From Rhizosphaericola sp047606825 (GTDB lineage Bacteria; Bacteroidota; Bacteroidia; Chitinophagales; Chitinophagaceae): a stretch of DNA of 64,000 nt. Below the pieces are notes generated by a model. That model worked only from the letters and a program-made list of their open reading frames with translations, made no database searches and had not been told where the DNA came from. The stretch lies in assembly GCA_047606825.1 (NCBI GenBank), contig JASGDY010000085.1, positions 1 through 64,000 of the forward strand, given 5' to 3'. Made by a program: the position numbers and the translations under genes. Below are positions 33,432 to 43,305 of the stretch, one piece after another (within the stretch, counting starts at the first letter, position 1; each line of letters begins with the position of its first letter).

Positions 33432-34565
33432 CTAATGGTGGTCTCCCTCGATAATCGACTGACTTATAAACACGGCCGTCAGATTGGTGAAGATAAACGC
33501 CTGGATAAACGCCACCAGCAATTCCACGCAGTCCATGAATATCACGAAAACGATGGAAATAGGCGAAAATCCGTAACCTACCGCCGGGCTCATACGACCG
33601 AAGATAAATATCAAGGAAACAAAGCTCAATATCACGATATGCCCTGCCGTCATGTTGGCAAAAAGACGTATCATCAATGCAGCAGGGCGGATGACCAAGC
33701 CCAACAACTCTACTGGAATCATTAACAGCTTGACTGGAACCGGCACGCCCGGAAACCAGAAAACATGCCCCCAAAACTTGCCGGTCGTACTGAAAATAAT
33801 CACCAAAAAGGCAATCACCGCCAAGACAAACGTAAACGCAATATTACCGGAAACATTGGCCGACCCGGGAATCAACCCGAGCAGGTTGTTAATCAATATG
33901 AAGAAAAACACGGTCAAAAGAAACGGCATGTATTTTTCGTAGTTGTGTCCCAGATAGGGTTTGGCTACGTCGTCCCTTACGAACGTGATGACAGGTTCAA
34001 CGGCATTCTGGAAACCGCTCGGTGCTTTTTGGGAACCGTCTTTTTTGTATTTTTTGGCAATTGCAAGCATGATGACAATCAACAACACGGACGCAAATAT
34101 CAACTGCGCTGCGCCTTTGGTGACGGAAAAATCATACACTTTTTTCGCACCTGCCGGAGCGTCCTGCTGGAAAGACAAAAGGGAAGAATAGACGACTACT
34201 TTCGAATCTTTTTCACCATTGGGCAATACGCCCTCGATATCGGAACCCTCCTCGTCTGAAAAGCGGAACCCTTCATAGCTTTCACCTTCTTCCAAGTGTT
34301 CCAAATGGGATGCCGAAAAAACTTTCAGCCCATCTTCCTTGGAATACAATATTATAGGCAACGGCAAGCCAAAATGCTCCTGGCCAAAACTGAAAATATG
34401 AAACCTATGTGCATCAAGAATGTGACCGATGATGGACTTGCCCGCATCATATGCCTCTTCCTGTTTGGTTTTCTCTTTTCCTTCCGCTTTTGCGGAAATG
34501 GAAACAGATACCATAAAAACCGTAAAAGCTAATACCAGTAATGATTTCAAGCTTTTAGATACCAT
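33432..34565 (-). CDS. atpB: ATP synthase Fo subunit a
   Basis: A 377-residue membrane subunit that forms the proton half-channels. As in other Bacteroidota it has a signal peptide (about 1-27) and a periplasmic extension to about residue 150 before the usual helices. The essential Arg lies in ALMIRLFANMTAGH; later helices hold VAFIQAFIFTNLTAVFI. Complete. First gene of the atp run, with its own -7 box. Confidence 0.95.
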   Translation of the reverse strand: MVSKSLKSLLVLAFTVFMVSVSISAKAEGKEKTKQEEAYDAGKSIIGHILDAHRFHIFSFGQEHFGLPLPIILYSKEDGLKVFSASHLEHLEEGESYEGFRFSDEEGSDIEGVLPNGEKDSKVVVYSSLLSFQQDAPAGAKKVYDFSVTKGAAQLIFASVLLIVIMLAIAKKYKKDGSQKAPSGFQNAVEPVITFVRDDVAKPYLGHNYEKYMPFLLTVFFFILINNLLGLIPGSANVSGNIAFTFVLAVIAFLVIIFSTTGKFWGHVFWFPGVPVPVKLLMIPVELLGLVIRPAALMIRLFANMTAGHIVILSFVSLIFIFGRMSPAVGYGFSPISIVFVIFMDCVELLVAFIQAFIFTNLTAVFISQSIIEGDHH

Positions 34566-34584
34566 AATTTTTCAAAATTTGGCG

Positions 34585-34592
34585 CAAAGATA
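34585..34592 (-). promoter_or_regulatory. -7 box for the atpBEFHA run
   Basis: TATCTTTG (minus strand) followed by CGCC, ending 19 nt before the atpB ATG. Confidence 0.65.
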
Positions 34593-34674
34593 CAGTCATT
34601 GCGATGAAAAACATATCTAAATCGGGAATTTTCTCCAAAAAACTTATTACTTTGTTAACAATCGTCTTTTAAAC

Positions 34675-35055
34675 CTAACCCAGCCCACCCATGACACTTA
34701 CCGTGATGACCGCAAGCACAATCAAAGTGACCACAATATACAGCTTATCTTTTTCCAAAACATATCCCAACAAGGAAAAGAATATCCGCACCGTCGGTGT
34801 CGCAAACAGTACGATGATGCCCAGTTTGATAACATCACGCCCTTTCCCCGCAAAAATACCCGCAAACATCTGGCGCACATAATCAAAAAAAGCCTCGTCA
34901 TGCTCCATATATTGTACGTATTGGTTGCCCACCTGTTCACTTCCATGGCGATACAGGTACACGATGCCTCCAATTCCGGCAAACAACAGAGCCAGGTACA
35001 CGCCGTAACGTAGCACCTTGCTGATAGCCATCTGAATGTCTGTGTCTTTTATCAA
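34675..35055 (-). CDS. DUF1634 membrane protein
   Basis: A 126-residue protein with three membrane helices (about 14-32, 75-95, 103-123). The DUF1634 pattern is the N-terminal ISKVLRYGVYLALLFAGIGG segment and the GIIVLFATPTVRIFFSLLGY helix. DUF1634 proteins are regularly encoded next to TauE/SafE transporters, as here, and may be partner subunits; this is inference from context. It is also 109 bases before atpB, but the atp genes have their own promoter. Confidence 0.82.
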   Translation of the reverse strand: MIKDTDIQMAISKVLRYGVYLALLFAGIGGIVYLYRHGSEQVGNQYVQYMEHDEAFFDYVRQMFAGIFAGKGRDVIKLGIIVLFATPTVRIFFSLLGYVLEKDKLYIVVTLIVLAVITVSVMGGLG

Positions 35056-35152
35056 AATTTAAAATTTTAGTCTGGAAGTCTGGAATACCGAAAGCCATGA
35101 CAACTGACCTCCGACTTCGGACTTTCCGTCCTCCGTCTTTTGGTCTCCTCTC

Positions 35153-35977
35153 CTACCTCAACCCCTTGTATATCATGTTCACTGCCAGCAGCATAATCAC
35201 CACGGCAAAAAACAAGCGCAGGTTTTTCACCTTGGAACGCAACAAAATCTTGGCACCCAGCATCGCGCCGAGCAGCACGCCAATCACCACGGGCATACAC
35301 AGCCCAGGCTCAATATAACCACGCTGTAAATACACGACCGCACTCGCCGTCGCCGTGACGCCCATCATAAAATTACTGGTCGTCGTGGACACCTTGAACG
35401 GCACTTTCATGATATTGTCCATCGCGATGACTTTAAACGCACCTGAACCAATACCCAACAAACCGGACAATATCCCAGCGACAATCATCATCAGGAAACC
35501 GCCCACGACATTGACAATGCCGTAACTAACCATACCTTTTGGGGTAGGATAGGTGCCCGGCAGCTTGAGCCAGACCGCCAGTTTGCTAGAAGCCTGCACT
35601 TTGTTGGCTTCTTTTTTCAAAAGAGAATTGATACCATTGAAAATCAACACAATACCAAATACGACCGCCACCACGTTGGTGGGTACAAAAGCCGCAACGA
35701 CCGTTCCAAGGACCGCGCCTACCGTGGTCGCAATCTCCAAAAACATCCCCAAACGGATATTGCTGATGCCCTCCTTGACATAAGCGGCTGCCGAACCCGA
35801 CGACGTGGCAATGACCGACACCAATGCCGTCCCAATCGCATAATGGATGTCAACTCCCAACAAAACCGTCAACAACGGTATGATGACCGCACCGCCGCCA
35901 AGTCCCGTCAGCGAGCCGACCAGACCGGCCGCAACTGCTCCAATCAATACAATAAGGGAAAAAAACAATACGGTCAT
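35153..35977 (-). CDS. TauE/SafE family (TSUP) anion exporter
   Basis: A 274-residue membrane protein with about eight helices and the duplicated TSUP pattern: LVGSLTGLGGGAVIIPLL in the first half and GILSGLLGIGSGAFKVIAM in the second. Family members move sulfite, sulfonates or other organic anions; the substrate here is unknown. The DUF1634 gene follows after a 97-base gap that holds GACTTCGGACTTTCC-like short repeats. Confidence 0.9.
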   Translation of the reverse strand: MTVLFFSLIVLIGAVAAGLVGSLTGLGGGAVIIPLLTVLLGVDIHYAIGTALVSVIATSSGSAAAYVKEGISNIRLGMFLEIATTVGAVLGTVVAAFVPTNVVAVVFGIVLIFNGINSLLKKEANKVQASSKLAVWLKLPGTYPTPKGMVSYGIVNVVGGFLMMIVAGILSGLLGIGSGAFKVIAMDNIMKVPFKVSTTTSNFMMGVTATASAVVYLQRGYIEPGLCMPVVIGVLLGAMLGAKILLRSKVKNLRLFFAVVIMLLAVNMIYKGLR

Positions 35978-35993
35978 AGTAAAAATAAAAAGG

Positions 35994-36001
35994 CAAAAGT
36001 A
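35994..36001 (-). promoter_or_regulatory. -7 box for the TauE/SafE gene
   Basis: Minus-strand TACTTTTG followed by a CCTTTTTATTTT stretch, ending 16 nt before the ATG. The MFS gene has the same layout. Confidence 0.6.
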
Positions 36002-36029
36002 GAAACAATTAAGTTCTTAATGGTTCAAA

Positions 36030-37211
36030 TCATTTTTTCTTCTCCAATATCCTTTCTCCAAAAAAAATCGTGAGCAATGCCAACGCACTCCAGACAACCA
36101 TCTGGTTGCCGACCATCGCCCAGCCACCGTGTGACCAGCAATAAAGTCCCACTGCCGTCCCACTCGCACCTCCCAAAAAATAACTCGTCATATACACCGT
36201 ATTGATGCGGCTGCCCGATTCCTTGTCCAGACTGTAAATCCTTGCTGCGTTGGACACCTGCGCGCCCTGCACACCGATATCCAGCAATACAATCGCCACG
36301 ATAAGCCACACCAAGGAAAAAGAATACCACCGAAACAAAAAGGCACTCCCAAGCGCCATCACCGCGCTCAACTTCAATGCCAGCCGCACTTTTCCTCTGT
36401 CCGCAACGCGCCCGACCAACGGCGCCAGCAATGCTCCAGCAATCGCGACGAGACCAAACAAACCAATTTTAGCCGAGCCATAATGATAGGGTTCACCGCT
36501 TAGATAAAACGTAATGGTCGTCCAGAACGAACAAAATGTACCAAACAACAATGCACCCATCAACGATGCCTCGCGCAACAATGCATGTTTCTTCATCTGC
36601 AAAACAGTGGACCGCAACAACGAAAAATAATTACCCGAAAACGTGCTCGGCAAATCCGGCAAATACTTTTGCAGCAACAGCAACAAGACAAAACACAATC
36701 CACCCGAAATTTTATATACCGTCGTCCAACCCCAATGTGCGGCAACCCAGCCACTCAATACGCGCGCTCCCAATATGCCAATCAGTAAGCCGCTCAGTAT
36801 CGTACCGACGGTTTTGCCACGTGTTTCCGCATTGATATAAGCCGCCAACGGAATAAGAATCTGCGGCGTCACGGACAATATACCAACCAGCACGCTCAAT
36901 CCCATCAACATCGGAAAGGACCGTGCATAAGCTATTCCCAACGTTGTGGATACCAGCAAAAACAATAAAGTAAGCGACAGCTTTTTGCGGCTCAGCTTGT
37001 CGCCCAACGGTATCAGGAAAAACAACCCCAAACCATAACCAATCTGGGACAGCATCGACAGCGAACCCGTCGCCGCATCGCCCACGCCGAATTGTTTGGA
37101 TATATATCTGAGTATCGGTTGTACGTAATAAATATTGGCAACGGAAACGCCTGCCGTAGCAGCCATCAACAATACTTGCCCCGACGACAATGTTTTATTC
37201 TGGATAGACAT
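36030..37211 (-). CDS. MFS transporter
   Basis: A 393-residue major facilitator with 12 hydrophobic segments. The helix 2-3 loop reads GYGLGLFFLIPLGDKLSRKKLSL, a GxxxDrxGRk variant, and the central loop is VGRVADRGKVRL. It fits the sugar/drug-efflux (YnfM/Bcr-like) group; the substrate is unknown. The ATG at 37211 (MSIQNKT) is preferred over one 48 bases upstream that would start within the T-rich leader and promoter. Confidence 0.86.
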   Translation of the reverse strand: MSIQNKTLSSGQVLLMAATAGVSVANIYYVQPILRYISKQFGVGDAATGSLSMLSQIGYGLGLFFLIPLGDKLSRKKLSLTLLFLLVSTTLGIAYARSFPMLMGLSVLVGILSVTPQILIPLAAYINAETRGKTVGTILSGLLIGILGARVLSGWVAAHWGWTTVYKISGGLCFVLLLLLQKYLPDLPSTFSGNYFSLLRSTVLQMKKHALLREASLMGALLFGTFCSFWTTITFYLSGEPYHYGSAKIGLFGLVAIAGALLAPLVGRVADRGKVRLALKLSAVMALGSAFLFRWYSFSLVWLIVAIVLLDIGVQGAQVSNAARIYSLDKESGSRINTVYMTSYFLGGASGTAVGLYCWSHGGWAMVGNQMVVWSALALLTIFFGERILEKKK

Positions 37212-37227
37212 ACGTAAAATAAAAAGG

Positions 37228-37235
37228 CAAAAGTA
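37228..37235 (-). promoter_or_regulatory. -7 box for the MFS gene
   Basis: Minus-strand TACTTTTG ending 16 nt before the ATG at 37211. Confidence 0.6.
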
Positions 37236-37326
37236 AAAATAAATTACCGCGAACGTCATCGGTGGGAATACTTACCATGGTGCGCTAGTTTACGTGTTTT
37301 GCCGTTGCCTTTTGACTTCAATGGTC

Positions 37327-38613
37327 CTACTGTAAAAAGAATTTTTCACTGCCGGACTTACCGTCTTGCTCCATAATGAGAATGTATGTTGCGGATGGCA
37401 GTTCAGACAGATGAAGCTGTGTCATTGTAACCCCGACAGTAACGGGAACAAGCTTTCGGACTGTGCCATTAAAATCCAATACCTTTATCATTCCCGACTT
37501 GAGTGTTTGCGGATGGAACACGCGAATAGTTTTGCCACCCAACATTCCGATTTTTATCGTCGTAGCATTTTGGGAAAATACACGGACGACAGAGCTATAA
37601 TCGTATTTACCATCCAAATCCACGATTTTTAACCGGTAAAATATAGGAGAGCTATAGGCATTGTAGTCTGTATGGTGATACGTGCGATTACTTGCTTGGT
37701 TGATGCACGGAACGCTTGCACTATATTGAAATTTTTTGGCATCTGTGCTTTTCTCGATTTCAAAATGGCTGACGTTGACCGCGTGTGCGGCAACCCATTC
37801 CAGCTGTACATTTTTATTGTTGTCGCTCCAACCTTTGATGGACAATAGCTTCAGCGGCAAGACCTGCGCATCCCAGGTTGTGAACACGCGGAGTCCGTCC
37901 ATCACGACACTTGGACTTGATGTAGACTGCCGCAATCCGATCGCATCGACACTGGTCGGCAATGCTGCGGTATTGGGCGCGCCGGAAAAAACAACATCAG
38001 GGCTTCCGGCATCAACTGCATTCACTGGGAAATCGCTCTCTTTCACCCAAATCTGAATTTTATAATTGTCGTCCATATCGAGCGCAACGACGACCGCATA
38101 AGTCTGGCTGTTTTGAAAAATGGTCGTACTATAAACAGGCCGGTAGGTTGCATTTCCCAGACTCCAATTGGACGTCCCGATATTCCAAGTACCGTCACCT
38201 AATGTCTGAATGGCAATCCGCGCAAAATAGTTCCCGTTAAGACCTCCACCAACTCCCGCACCCTGCGTTTTACCGAAAAAACTAACATAGTCAGTCTTTA
38301 CAGAAGTATTATTCTGCACGACCTTAACCATAAAACTATAATACAACTTTCTTTGAGCCGTAAATGTTTTAAAAACATCTTCCCCGACAACACCGTTCAC
38401 GGCGACGGCATTGCCCACACCGGAACCTATATAATTTTGGAAGCTCAGCCCGGGTACGGTTGTCTGCATAAGATTGGTTGTCCCACTCGAAGTAACCCAT
38501 CCATTGACACCGCTTACATTTCCCGAAAAATCAAAATCCTCTCCTAAAAGGAATTGCGCATCTGCATATATTGCAGATACCAGGCACATCCATAGTGTTA
38601 GCAATTCTTTCAT
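37327..38613 (-). CDS. Secreted protein with T9SS-type C-terminal sorting domain
   Basis: A 428-residue exported protein: signal peptide 1-19 (YADAQ), a beta-rich lectin/laminin-G-like region (about 25-240, with DFDFSGNVSGVNGW and DGLRVFTTW), a fibronectin-like part (VLPLKLLSIKGWSDNNKNVQLEW; VSHFEIEKSTD; FYRLKIVDLDGKYDYS), and a C-terminal ~75-residue strand-rich domain (IKIGMLGGKTIRVFHPQ.., ending EKFFLQ) like type A sorting signals. Probably sent out through the type IX system whose plug protein is at 56.8 kb. Ligand unknown. Confidence 0.8.
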   Translation of the reverse strand: MKELLTLWMCLVSAIYADAQFLLGEDFDFSGNVSGVNGWVTSSGTTNLMQTTVPGLSFQNYIGSGVGNAVAVNGVVGEDVFKTFTAQRKLYYSFMVKVVQNNTSVKTDYVSFFGKTQGAGVGGGLNGNYFARIAIQTLGDGTWNIGTSNWSLGNATYRPVYSTTIFQNSQTYAVVVALDMDDNYKIQIWVKESDFPVNAVDAGSPDVVFSGAPNTAALPTSVDAIGLRQSTSSPSVVMDGLRVFTTWDAQVLPLKLLSIKGWSDNNKNVQLEWVAAHAVNVSHFEIEKSTDAKKFQYSASVPCINQASNRTYHHTDYNAYSSPIFYRLKIVDLDGKYDYSSVVRVFSQNATTIKIGMLGGKTIRVFHPQTLKSGMIKVLDFNGTVRKLVPVTVGVTMTQLHLSELPSATYILIMEQDGKSGSEKFFLQ

Positions 38614-38770
38614 AAGCCATCATTATGTTGAATGGATATTATTGACAATATAGGTAATGGCTGTTAGCCGAAAGCAATTAAATCACGTAACATTTGGTGT
38701 CAGACGTTTGGCTTTTTAGTGATATCATTGTTTAAGGGTTGTCTATTTTCTGTCCCCCATACAAAACCAA

Positions 38771-41191
38771 ATGTCAATTTGCTGCACTAAAATTAATCAT
38801 TATCTTTCGCCCGCAAAAAAATCTATATTGAAAATAAGTACGCTTATATGCTTTTCGGTTTGTGCGCTTTCTACTTATGCGCAAAACCAGAAAAACATTT
38901 ACCACAAAGACTATATCGACCTCAACAAAAACGGGAAAAAAGATATTTACGAAGACCCGAGACAACCTGTCAACAAAAGAGTTGCGGACCTTGTCGCGCA
39001 GATGGACCTTGACGAAAAAGCGGGCCAGTTAAGCACGCTTTACGGATATGGCGCGGTGCTGAAAGACCGCTTGCCCAATACTGGCTGGAAAGACAGTATC
39101 TGGCGGCACGGCATCGGCAATATCGACGAACAGCTTACCGGGCTAAGGAAAGACACGCTGTATGCTTTCCCTTACGCATCGCATGTGCTGGCGCTGGACT
39201 CGATACAGCATTGGTTTATGGAAACCACACGGCTGGGCATCCCGGTTGATTTCACGACGGAGGGCATCCGTGGGCTCAACCACATGAAAGCTACTTATCT
39301 CCCTTCGCAGCTCGCGCAGGCATGTACCTTTGACCGTGACTTGGTTTATCGGATTGGCAATGTGACAGGACGCGAGGCCAAGGCGCTGGGTTACACCAAT
39401 GTCTATTCACCTATATTGGACGTGGCTTCGGACCCGCGCTGGGGACGCATCGAGGAAAGTTACGGCTGCGACCCCTATCTTGTCGGACAGCTTGGCAAAC
39501 AACAAATCACCGCTCTCCAAAAAAATCATATCGTTTCCACTGTCAAGCATTTTGCCGTGTACAGCGTGCCGATTGGCGGGCGCGACGGTGAAGTACGCGC
39601 CAATCCACAGGTAACGCCACGTGAGATGTGGGAAATATACCTAGAGCCTTTCCGCATTGCGTTTCAGGAAGCCGGCGCCAAGGGCGTGATGGCCAGCTAC
39701 AACGACTATGACGGCGAGCCGGTCATTGGCAGCTACCGTTTCATGACGGAAATCCTGCGCAACGCTTTCCTGTTTTCCGGCTATGTCGTCAGCGACAGCG
39801 AGGCTTGGGAATACCTTTACAGCAAGCACCACGTCGCGAAAGACGCAACCGAAGCGGCCGCAATGGTTTTGCACGCCGGCATGAACGTCAAGACTAATTT
39901 TGACCCGCCCAACAGCTATATCGCCGCCGTAAAAGACGCGGTACAGAAAGGTTTGCTCTCCAAAGAAGACTTAGACAAAAGAGTCGGCGAAGTCCTGAAA
40001 GTCAAATTTGAACTGGGACTTTTCGACCCAAAAAACACGGTGCCAAACGTGGAAATCATCCACAACAAAGAAGCACAGGACTTGGCACTGGAAGCCGCAC
40101 ACAAAAGCATTGTATTGCTAAAAAACAAAAACAATATTTTGCCTTTACAAAAAGGGCAATACAAATCCATCGCCGTCATCGGCCCCAATGCAAAAGAACT
40201 GAAATCGCTGTATTCGCGTTATGGTCCCGTGCACGGCCCGATGATTACCGTGTTTGACGGTATTGAAAAGAAATTTTCCCCAACCACAACAATCCACTAC
40301 GCCAAAGGCATCAACCATACCGACCCGCATTTTCCGTTAAGCGACGCGGAAGATTTTCCTTTGGAGGAAAAAGAAAAACAAATGATAGATTCTGCGGTAC
40401 AGATAGCGAATCGTTCGGACGTTGTCTTGTTGGTCCTGGGCGACAACGACAAAACCGTTGGGGAATCCAAAAGCCGCGCCAACATTGGGCTTCCGGGACA
40501 TCAAGAAGCATTGGCACGCACCGTTATCGCGACAGGCAGACCATGCATATTGATACATGTCGGCGGCAGACCGGCAAGCATGGGATTTGTCTATGACAAG
40601 GTAGATGCCGCGCTGGAAACTTTTTATTTAGGAGAAAGGACGGGCGAAGCAATTGCCGACATCTTGGCTGGCGACTATAATCCCGGAGCCAAGCTGTGCG
40701 TTCCGATCTTAAAAGACGTAGGACAGATTCCGTTGACTTTTCCACACAAACTTTCCGATGACGCAGGTGGCAACGCGGCAGTTTCCGGATTCCAATTCCC
40801 ATTTGGCTTTGGCCTGAGCTATACGACATTTAATTATAGTAACCTGCAAACCATCCAAACAGACAATCCGCTCAAAGACAGCGTTACTATTACGTTTGAC
40901 GTACAAAACACAGGCAGCAAAGACGGCGAAACTGTCGCACAGATTTATGTAAAAGACTCCATCGCCAGCCTTGTCCCTTACGAAAAAAGGCTAAAGGAAT
41001 TTAAGCGCGTCTTCCTAAAGTCCGGCGAACAAAAACACATCACTGTAAAACTTCCCCTTGACGCGTTTTCAATGTATGGCAAAGACTATAAAAGAATAGT
41101 CGAGGAAGGTGATTTTATCATCATGGTCGGCGAATCTTCGGAAGATACCCGTTTAAGAAAAACAATTTACTTAAAAGGAGCGCAATTGTAA
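38771..41191 (+). CDS. Glycoside hydrolase family 3 (beta-glucosidase/xylosidase type)
   Basis: An 806-residue exported glycosidase: signal peptide about 1-38 (ALSTYAQ), an EF-hand-like DLNKNGKKDIYED at 51-63, then a (beta/alpha)8 domain with LDVASDPRWGRIEESYG, VKHFA, and the catalytic nucleophile D342 in VVSDSEAWEYL. A second alpha/beta domain (LLKNKNNILPL..; SNADVVLLVLGDND-like) and a C-terminal fibronectin-III-like domain (FPFGFGLSYTTFNYSN) complete the family layout. It probably cleaves plant-derived oligosaccharides in the periplasm. It stands alone, not in a polysaccharide utilisation locus. Confidence 0.93.
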   Translation: MSICCTKINHYLSPAKKSILKISTLICFSVCALSTYAQNQKNIYHKDYIDLNKNGKKDIYEDPRQPVNKRVADLVAQMDLDEKAGQLSTLYGYGAVLKDRLPNTGWKDSIWRHGIGNIDEQLTGLRKDTLYAFPYASHVLALDSIQHWFMETTRLGIPVDFTTEGIRGLNHMKATYLPSQLAQACTFDRDLVYRIGNVTGREAKALGYTNVYSPILDVASDPRWGRIEESYGCDPYLVGQLGKQQITALQKNHIVSTVKHFAVYSVPIGGRDGEVRANPQVTPREMWEIYLEPFRIAFQEAGAKGVMASYNDYDGEPVIGSYRFMTEILRNAFLFSGYVVSDSEAWEYLYSKHHVAKDATEAAAMVLHAGMNVKTNFDPPNSYIAAVKDAVQKGLLSKEDLDKRVGEVLKVKFELGLFDPKNTVPNVEIIHNKEAQDLALEAAHKSIVLLKNKNNILPLQKGQYKSIAVIGPNAKELKSLYSRYGPVHGPMITVFDGIEKKFSPTTTIHYAKGINHTDPHFPLSDAEDFPLEEKEKQMIDSAVQIANRSDVVLLVLGDNDKTVGESKSRANIGLPGHQEALARTVIATGRPCILIHVGGRPASMGFVYDKVDAALETFYLGERTGEAIADILAGDYNPGAKLCVPILKDVGQIPLTFPHKLSDDAGGNAAVSGFQFPFGFGLSYTTFNYSNLQTIQTDNPLKDSVTITFDVQNTGSKDGETVAQIYVKDSIASLVPYEKRLKEFKRVFLKSGEQKHITVKLPLDAFSMYGKDYKRIVEEGDFIIMVGESSEDTRLRKTIYLKGAQL

Positions 41192-41497
41192 TGTTAGATT
41201 TATGAATTGAGGATATATTTATTCAATCTTTAATTCATACAATGAAAAGCCGCAGATTTGATGTTTTATCATCTGTGGCTTTTTTCTCTAAAAAGCATAT
41301 ACCGCACAAATAATTAACCTATCGGGTACCGCTTGCTGTCGTCGTCCAGTTCTGCACTCACGCAAAACTCGCGGGACGGCACACCACCTAGCGAAACCGT
41401 ATAGTCCGTTCATATACAAAAGAGAAACGCGTCCAAAAACAGTATTCATACCTTTCCCAAACACGTTGCTCGTCTTATTGCTGAGACGCTCCCTCGT
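41192..41497. other. Intergenic region after the GH3 gene
   Basis: About 300 bases. The left part holds the terminator at 41247-41286; the rest (41300-41497) shows no gene, promoter or repeat that I can support. Confidence 0.5.
41247..41286 (+). terminator. Terminator of the GH3 gene
   Basis: AAAAGCCGCAGAT..GATG pairs with CATCTGTGGCTTTT around a TTTTAT loop, followed by Ts. Confidence 0.8.
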
Positions 41498-42055
41498 CTA
41501 ATACGCTTCTAATTTAGGCTTGTCGGGACTCTTGACTTTCGACTTCATCCTCTCATTAGGCAACCTCGGAGGTAGCTGTTTGGGCAAGCTTAACAGCTTG
41601 GCAGTATCATTCCCAAGTGTATCTTTTTTTGCAGCATCCTCTACGGCACTGGGATCGACGCGTTTTGCCGTGTCGGGTTTTTTCCCGTTGAGGGAATCCT
41701 TGACAAGGATCCTCTTTTCATACAATTTTACCTGTCGGTCGTTATAGGCAATCAGCGTGTCTATCAATATGTTCTGCTGGTCAGGATGCCTCTGATAATA
41801 TTTAAAACTGTGCATAAAGGCGTCCTTGCCCAGCTTATGGATTTGCAACACATAGTTAAACGACGAGGTTGCCGAATCTTTCAGATGCAGGCGCACTGCC
41901 GTTGTCGTGTCGGACATCCGCATTTCGCCAGCAACGAACAAATCCCACAAAACCGATTTGAGCTCATCAGGCGTCATGACATCCTTGGGCAACTTGTCCG
42001 AAGTACAAGCACCCATTCCCAAAAACATAAAAGCGAACAATATGGTTTTCTTCAT
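41498..42055 (-). CDS. DUF4296 lipoprotein
   Basis: A 185-residue lipoprotein with a GMGAC lipobox (Cys about 16). The DUF4296 core spans about 25-110 (MTPDELKSVLWDLFVAGEM; LQIHKLGKDAFMHSFKYYQRHPD). The C-terminus is Lys/Pro-rich and low-complexity. Function unknown; it ends the bamD-rpoZ-coaBC-DUF4835 block. Start and the DUF4835 stop share one base. Confidence 0.83.
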   Translation of the reverse strand: MKKTILFAFMFLGMGACTSDKLPKDVMTPDELKSVLWDLFVAGEMRMSDTTTAVRLHLKDSATSSFNYVLQIHKLGKDAFMHSFKYYQRHPDQQNILIDTLIAYNDRQVKLYEKRILVKDSLNGKKPDTAKRVDPSAVEDAAKKDTLGNDTAKLLSLPKQLPPRLPNERMKSKVKSPDKPKLEAY

Positions 42056-42990
42056 TACAGATTATTGTATTTATAAGCATTTGCAGGATCCAAGGTAGAA
42101 AGTATCTCTTTGGCGGAAGACTTAAGCTCCGGTGTTGCGTTGTTGAACGCACCGGAAAGCTCGGCATAACGTTGCTGCATAAACATCTGCACAAACATGG
42201 AATTGGGATTCTGCCGGTTCATCTGTTGTAAGGATGTGAGTGCCTGGTAGAGATTGGCCTGCGCGTCGTCCCTGTTGTCATACATACCGTCCATCCCCTT
42301 GCGGAAATAATTGTACAAAAATGCCGGAATCACGTTGTACCTCGGATTGTTGAGATTTTCGACCATCCAATACCTGTTCCGGTTACTGTTGAAAGACTGC
42401 CAACCCGTGATATCATTGGATTGTGGCGCAGCGACAACGATGTTCTGCGCTTTTTTGAAATAAGGACTTCCTCCATTGGGAGAAAAAGACGCATAATGGT
42501 AGCCCAATATCATGTCCAGATAAAAAGCAACAACCGCGGTCAGGTTGGACACCAAAGGGTCGGCACCGCTGATTCTGTTTTCGTTGAAATCCATGTTCTG
42601 GTTGGGCAAATATCTAAACACAACGTCGTTGTCCTGGTAGTTGATCAACTGCGTCAAATAACTAGCGTTAAAAACTGGACGCGCCGCCTGCACCGTCAAC
42701 ACCGCCTTGCAGTAACCTTGGTTGTCCGCCGACGTGATATTGAACATAAACGTACACGGTATCCTCTCCTGCGGCAAAAACTTGTCTGTCGTCCAAGCAC
42801 GATTGTTGATAAGATTGGTCAGTTGTGTCTGCAAGGTCGTAAAATTGGACTTCGCGACCGTATTGGAAACCTGCTGGGACAACACGGTGACTTTCGCCTG
42901 GAACTCCTGCGCGTGAGTGGCATTGACAGACATAAAAATGCAGCAACAAATGAGCATGAAGGCATAATATGTGTGTAATTGTTTAGTCAT
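42055..42990 (-). CDS. DUF4835 secreted protein
   Basis: A 311-residue exported protein (signal about 1-27, ATHAQ). DUF4835 hallmarks are AQEFQAKVTV at the mature start, LINNRAWTTDKF, CTFMFNIT, NQNMDFNENR and AFYLDMILGYHYASFSPNGG. It is found in Bacteroidota next to coaBC; its job is unknown. Here the methyltransferase and nuclease remnant come between it and coaBC. It is 6 bases downstream of the end of that remnant. Confidence 0.86.
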   Translation of the reverse strand: MTKQLHTYYAFMLICCCIFMSVNATHAQEFQAKVTVLSQQVSNTVAKSNFTTLQTQLTNLINNRAWTTDKFLPQERIPCTFMFNITSADNQGYCKAVLTVQAARPVFNASYLTQLINYQDNDVVFRYLPNQNMDFNENRISGADPLVSNLTAVVAFYLDMILGYHYASFSPNGGSPYFKKAQNIVVAAPQSNDITGWQSFNSNRNRYWMVENLNNPRYNVIPAFLYNYFRKGMDGMYDNRDDAQANLYQALTSLQQMNRQNPNSMFVQMFMQQRYAELSGAFNNATPELKSSAKEILSTLDPANAYKYNNL

Positions 42991-42996
42991 TTTGGT

Positions 42997-43305
42997 TTAA
43001 TCTTTTTTGTATGGCCCAAGAAATTTATCTCCATTGAAATGTACTAAATGGTCAGGATTGTCAGCAATCCATACTTCGGTTTCCCAAGCTATGTCTACCA
43101 TAAATTGCTTGAACTTTGCTCGATTCAAAAATGCTGTTACAAAAACAATATCAGCTTTACAACCTTTCGTCAATTTTTGAAGTTGCAGAAGTCTTATTTC
43201 TGAAAAAGTTTCGAGCATATAAAGTGCCGTATTGATTAGTACCTGAATAGCTTCTGTTTTTTCACTAAATGTTTTTGAACTATCTGTACTGAGATACTGC
43301 TTCAT
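42997..43305 (-). pseudogene. Internally deleted BsuBI/PstI-like restriction endonuclease
   Basis: A 102-residue frame (ATG at 43305, MKQYLSTDSSK). Its first ~35 residues (FSEKTEAIQVLINTALYMLE) look like the N-terminal helical domain, and its last ~65 (KADIVFVTAFLNR, IAWETEVWIADNPDHLVHFN, GDKFLGPY) like the C-terminus of BsuBI/PstI-type enzymes, about 300 residues long when whole. The middle is absent without loss of frame, with the join near residue 40. The family match is from memory. It follows the methyltransferase with a 26-base overlap, as expected for a cognate pair. Likely inactive. Confidence 0.5.

Noticed and set aside
34675..35055. AtpI-like gene at the head of the ATP synthase run
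   Set aside because: Its helices match DUF1634 and it follows the TauE/SafE transporter gene; the atp run has its own promoter.
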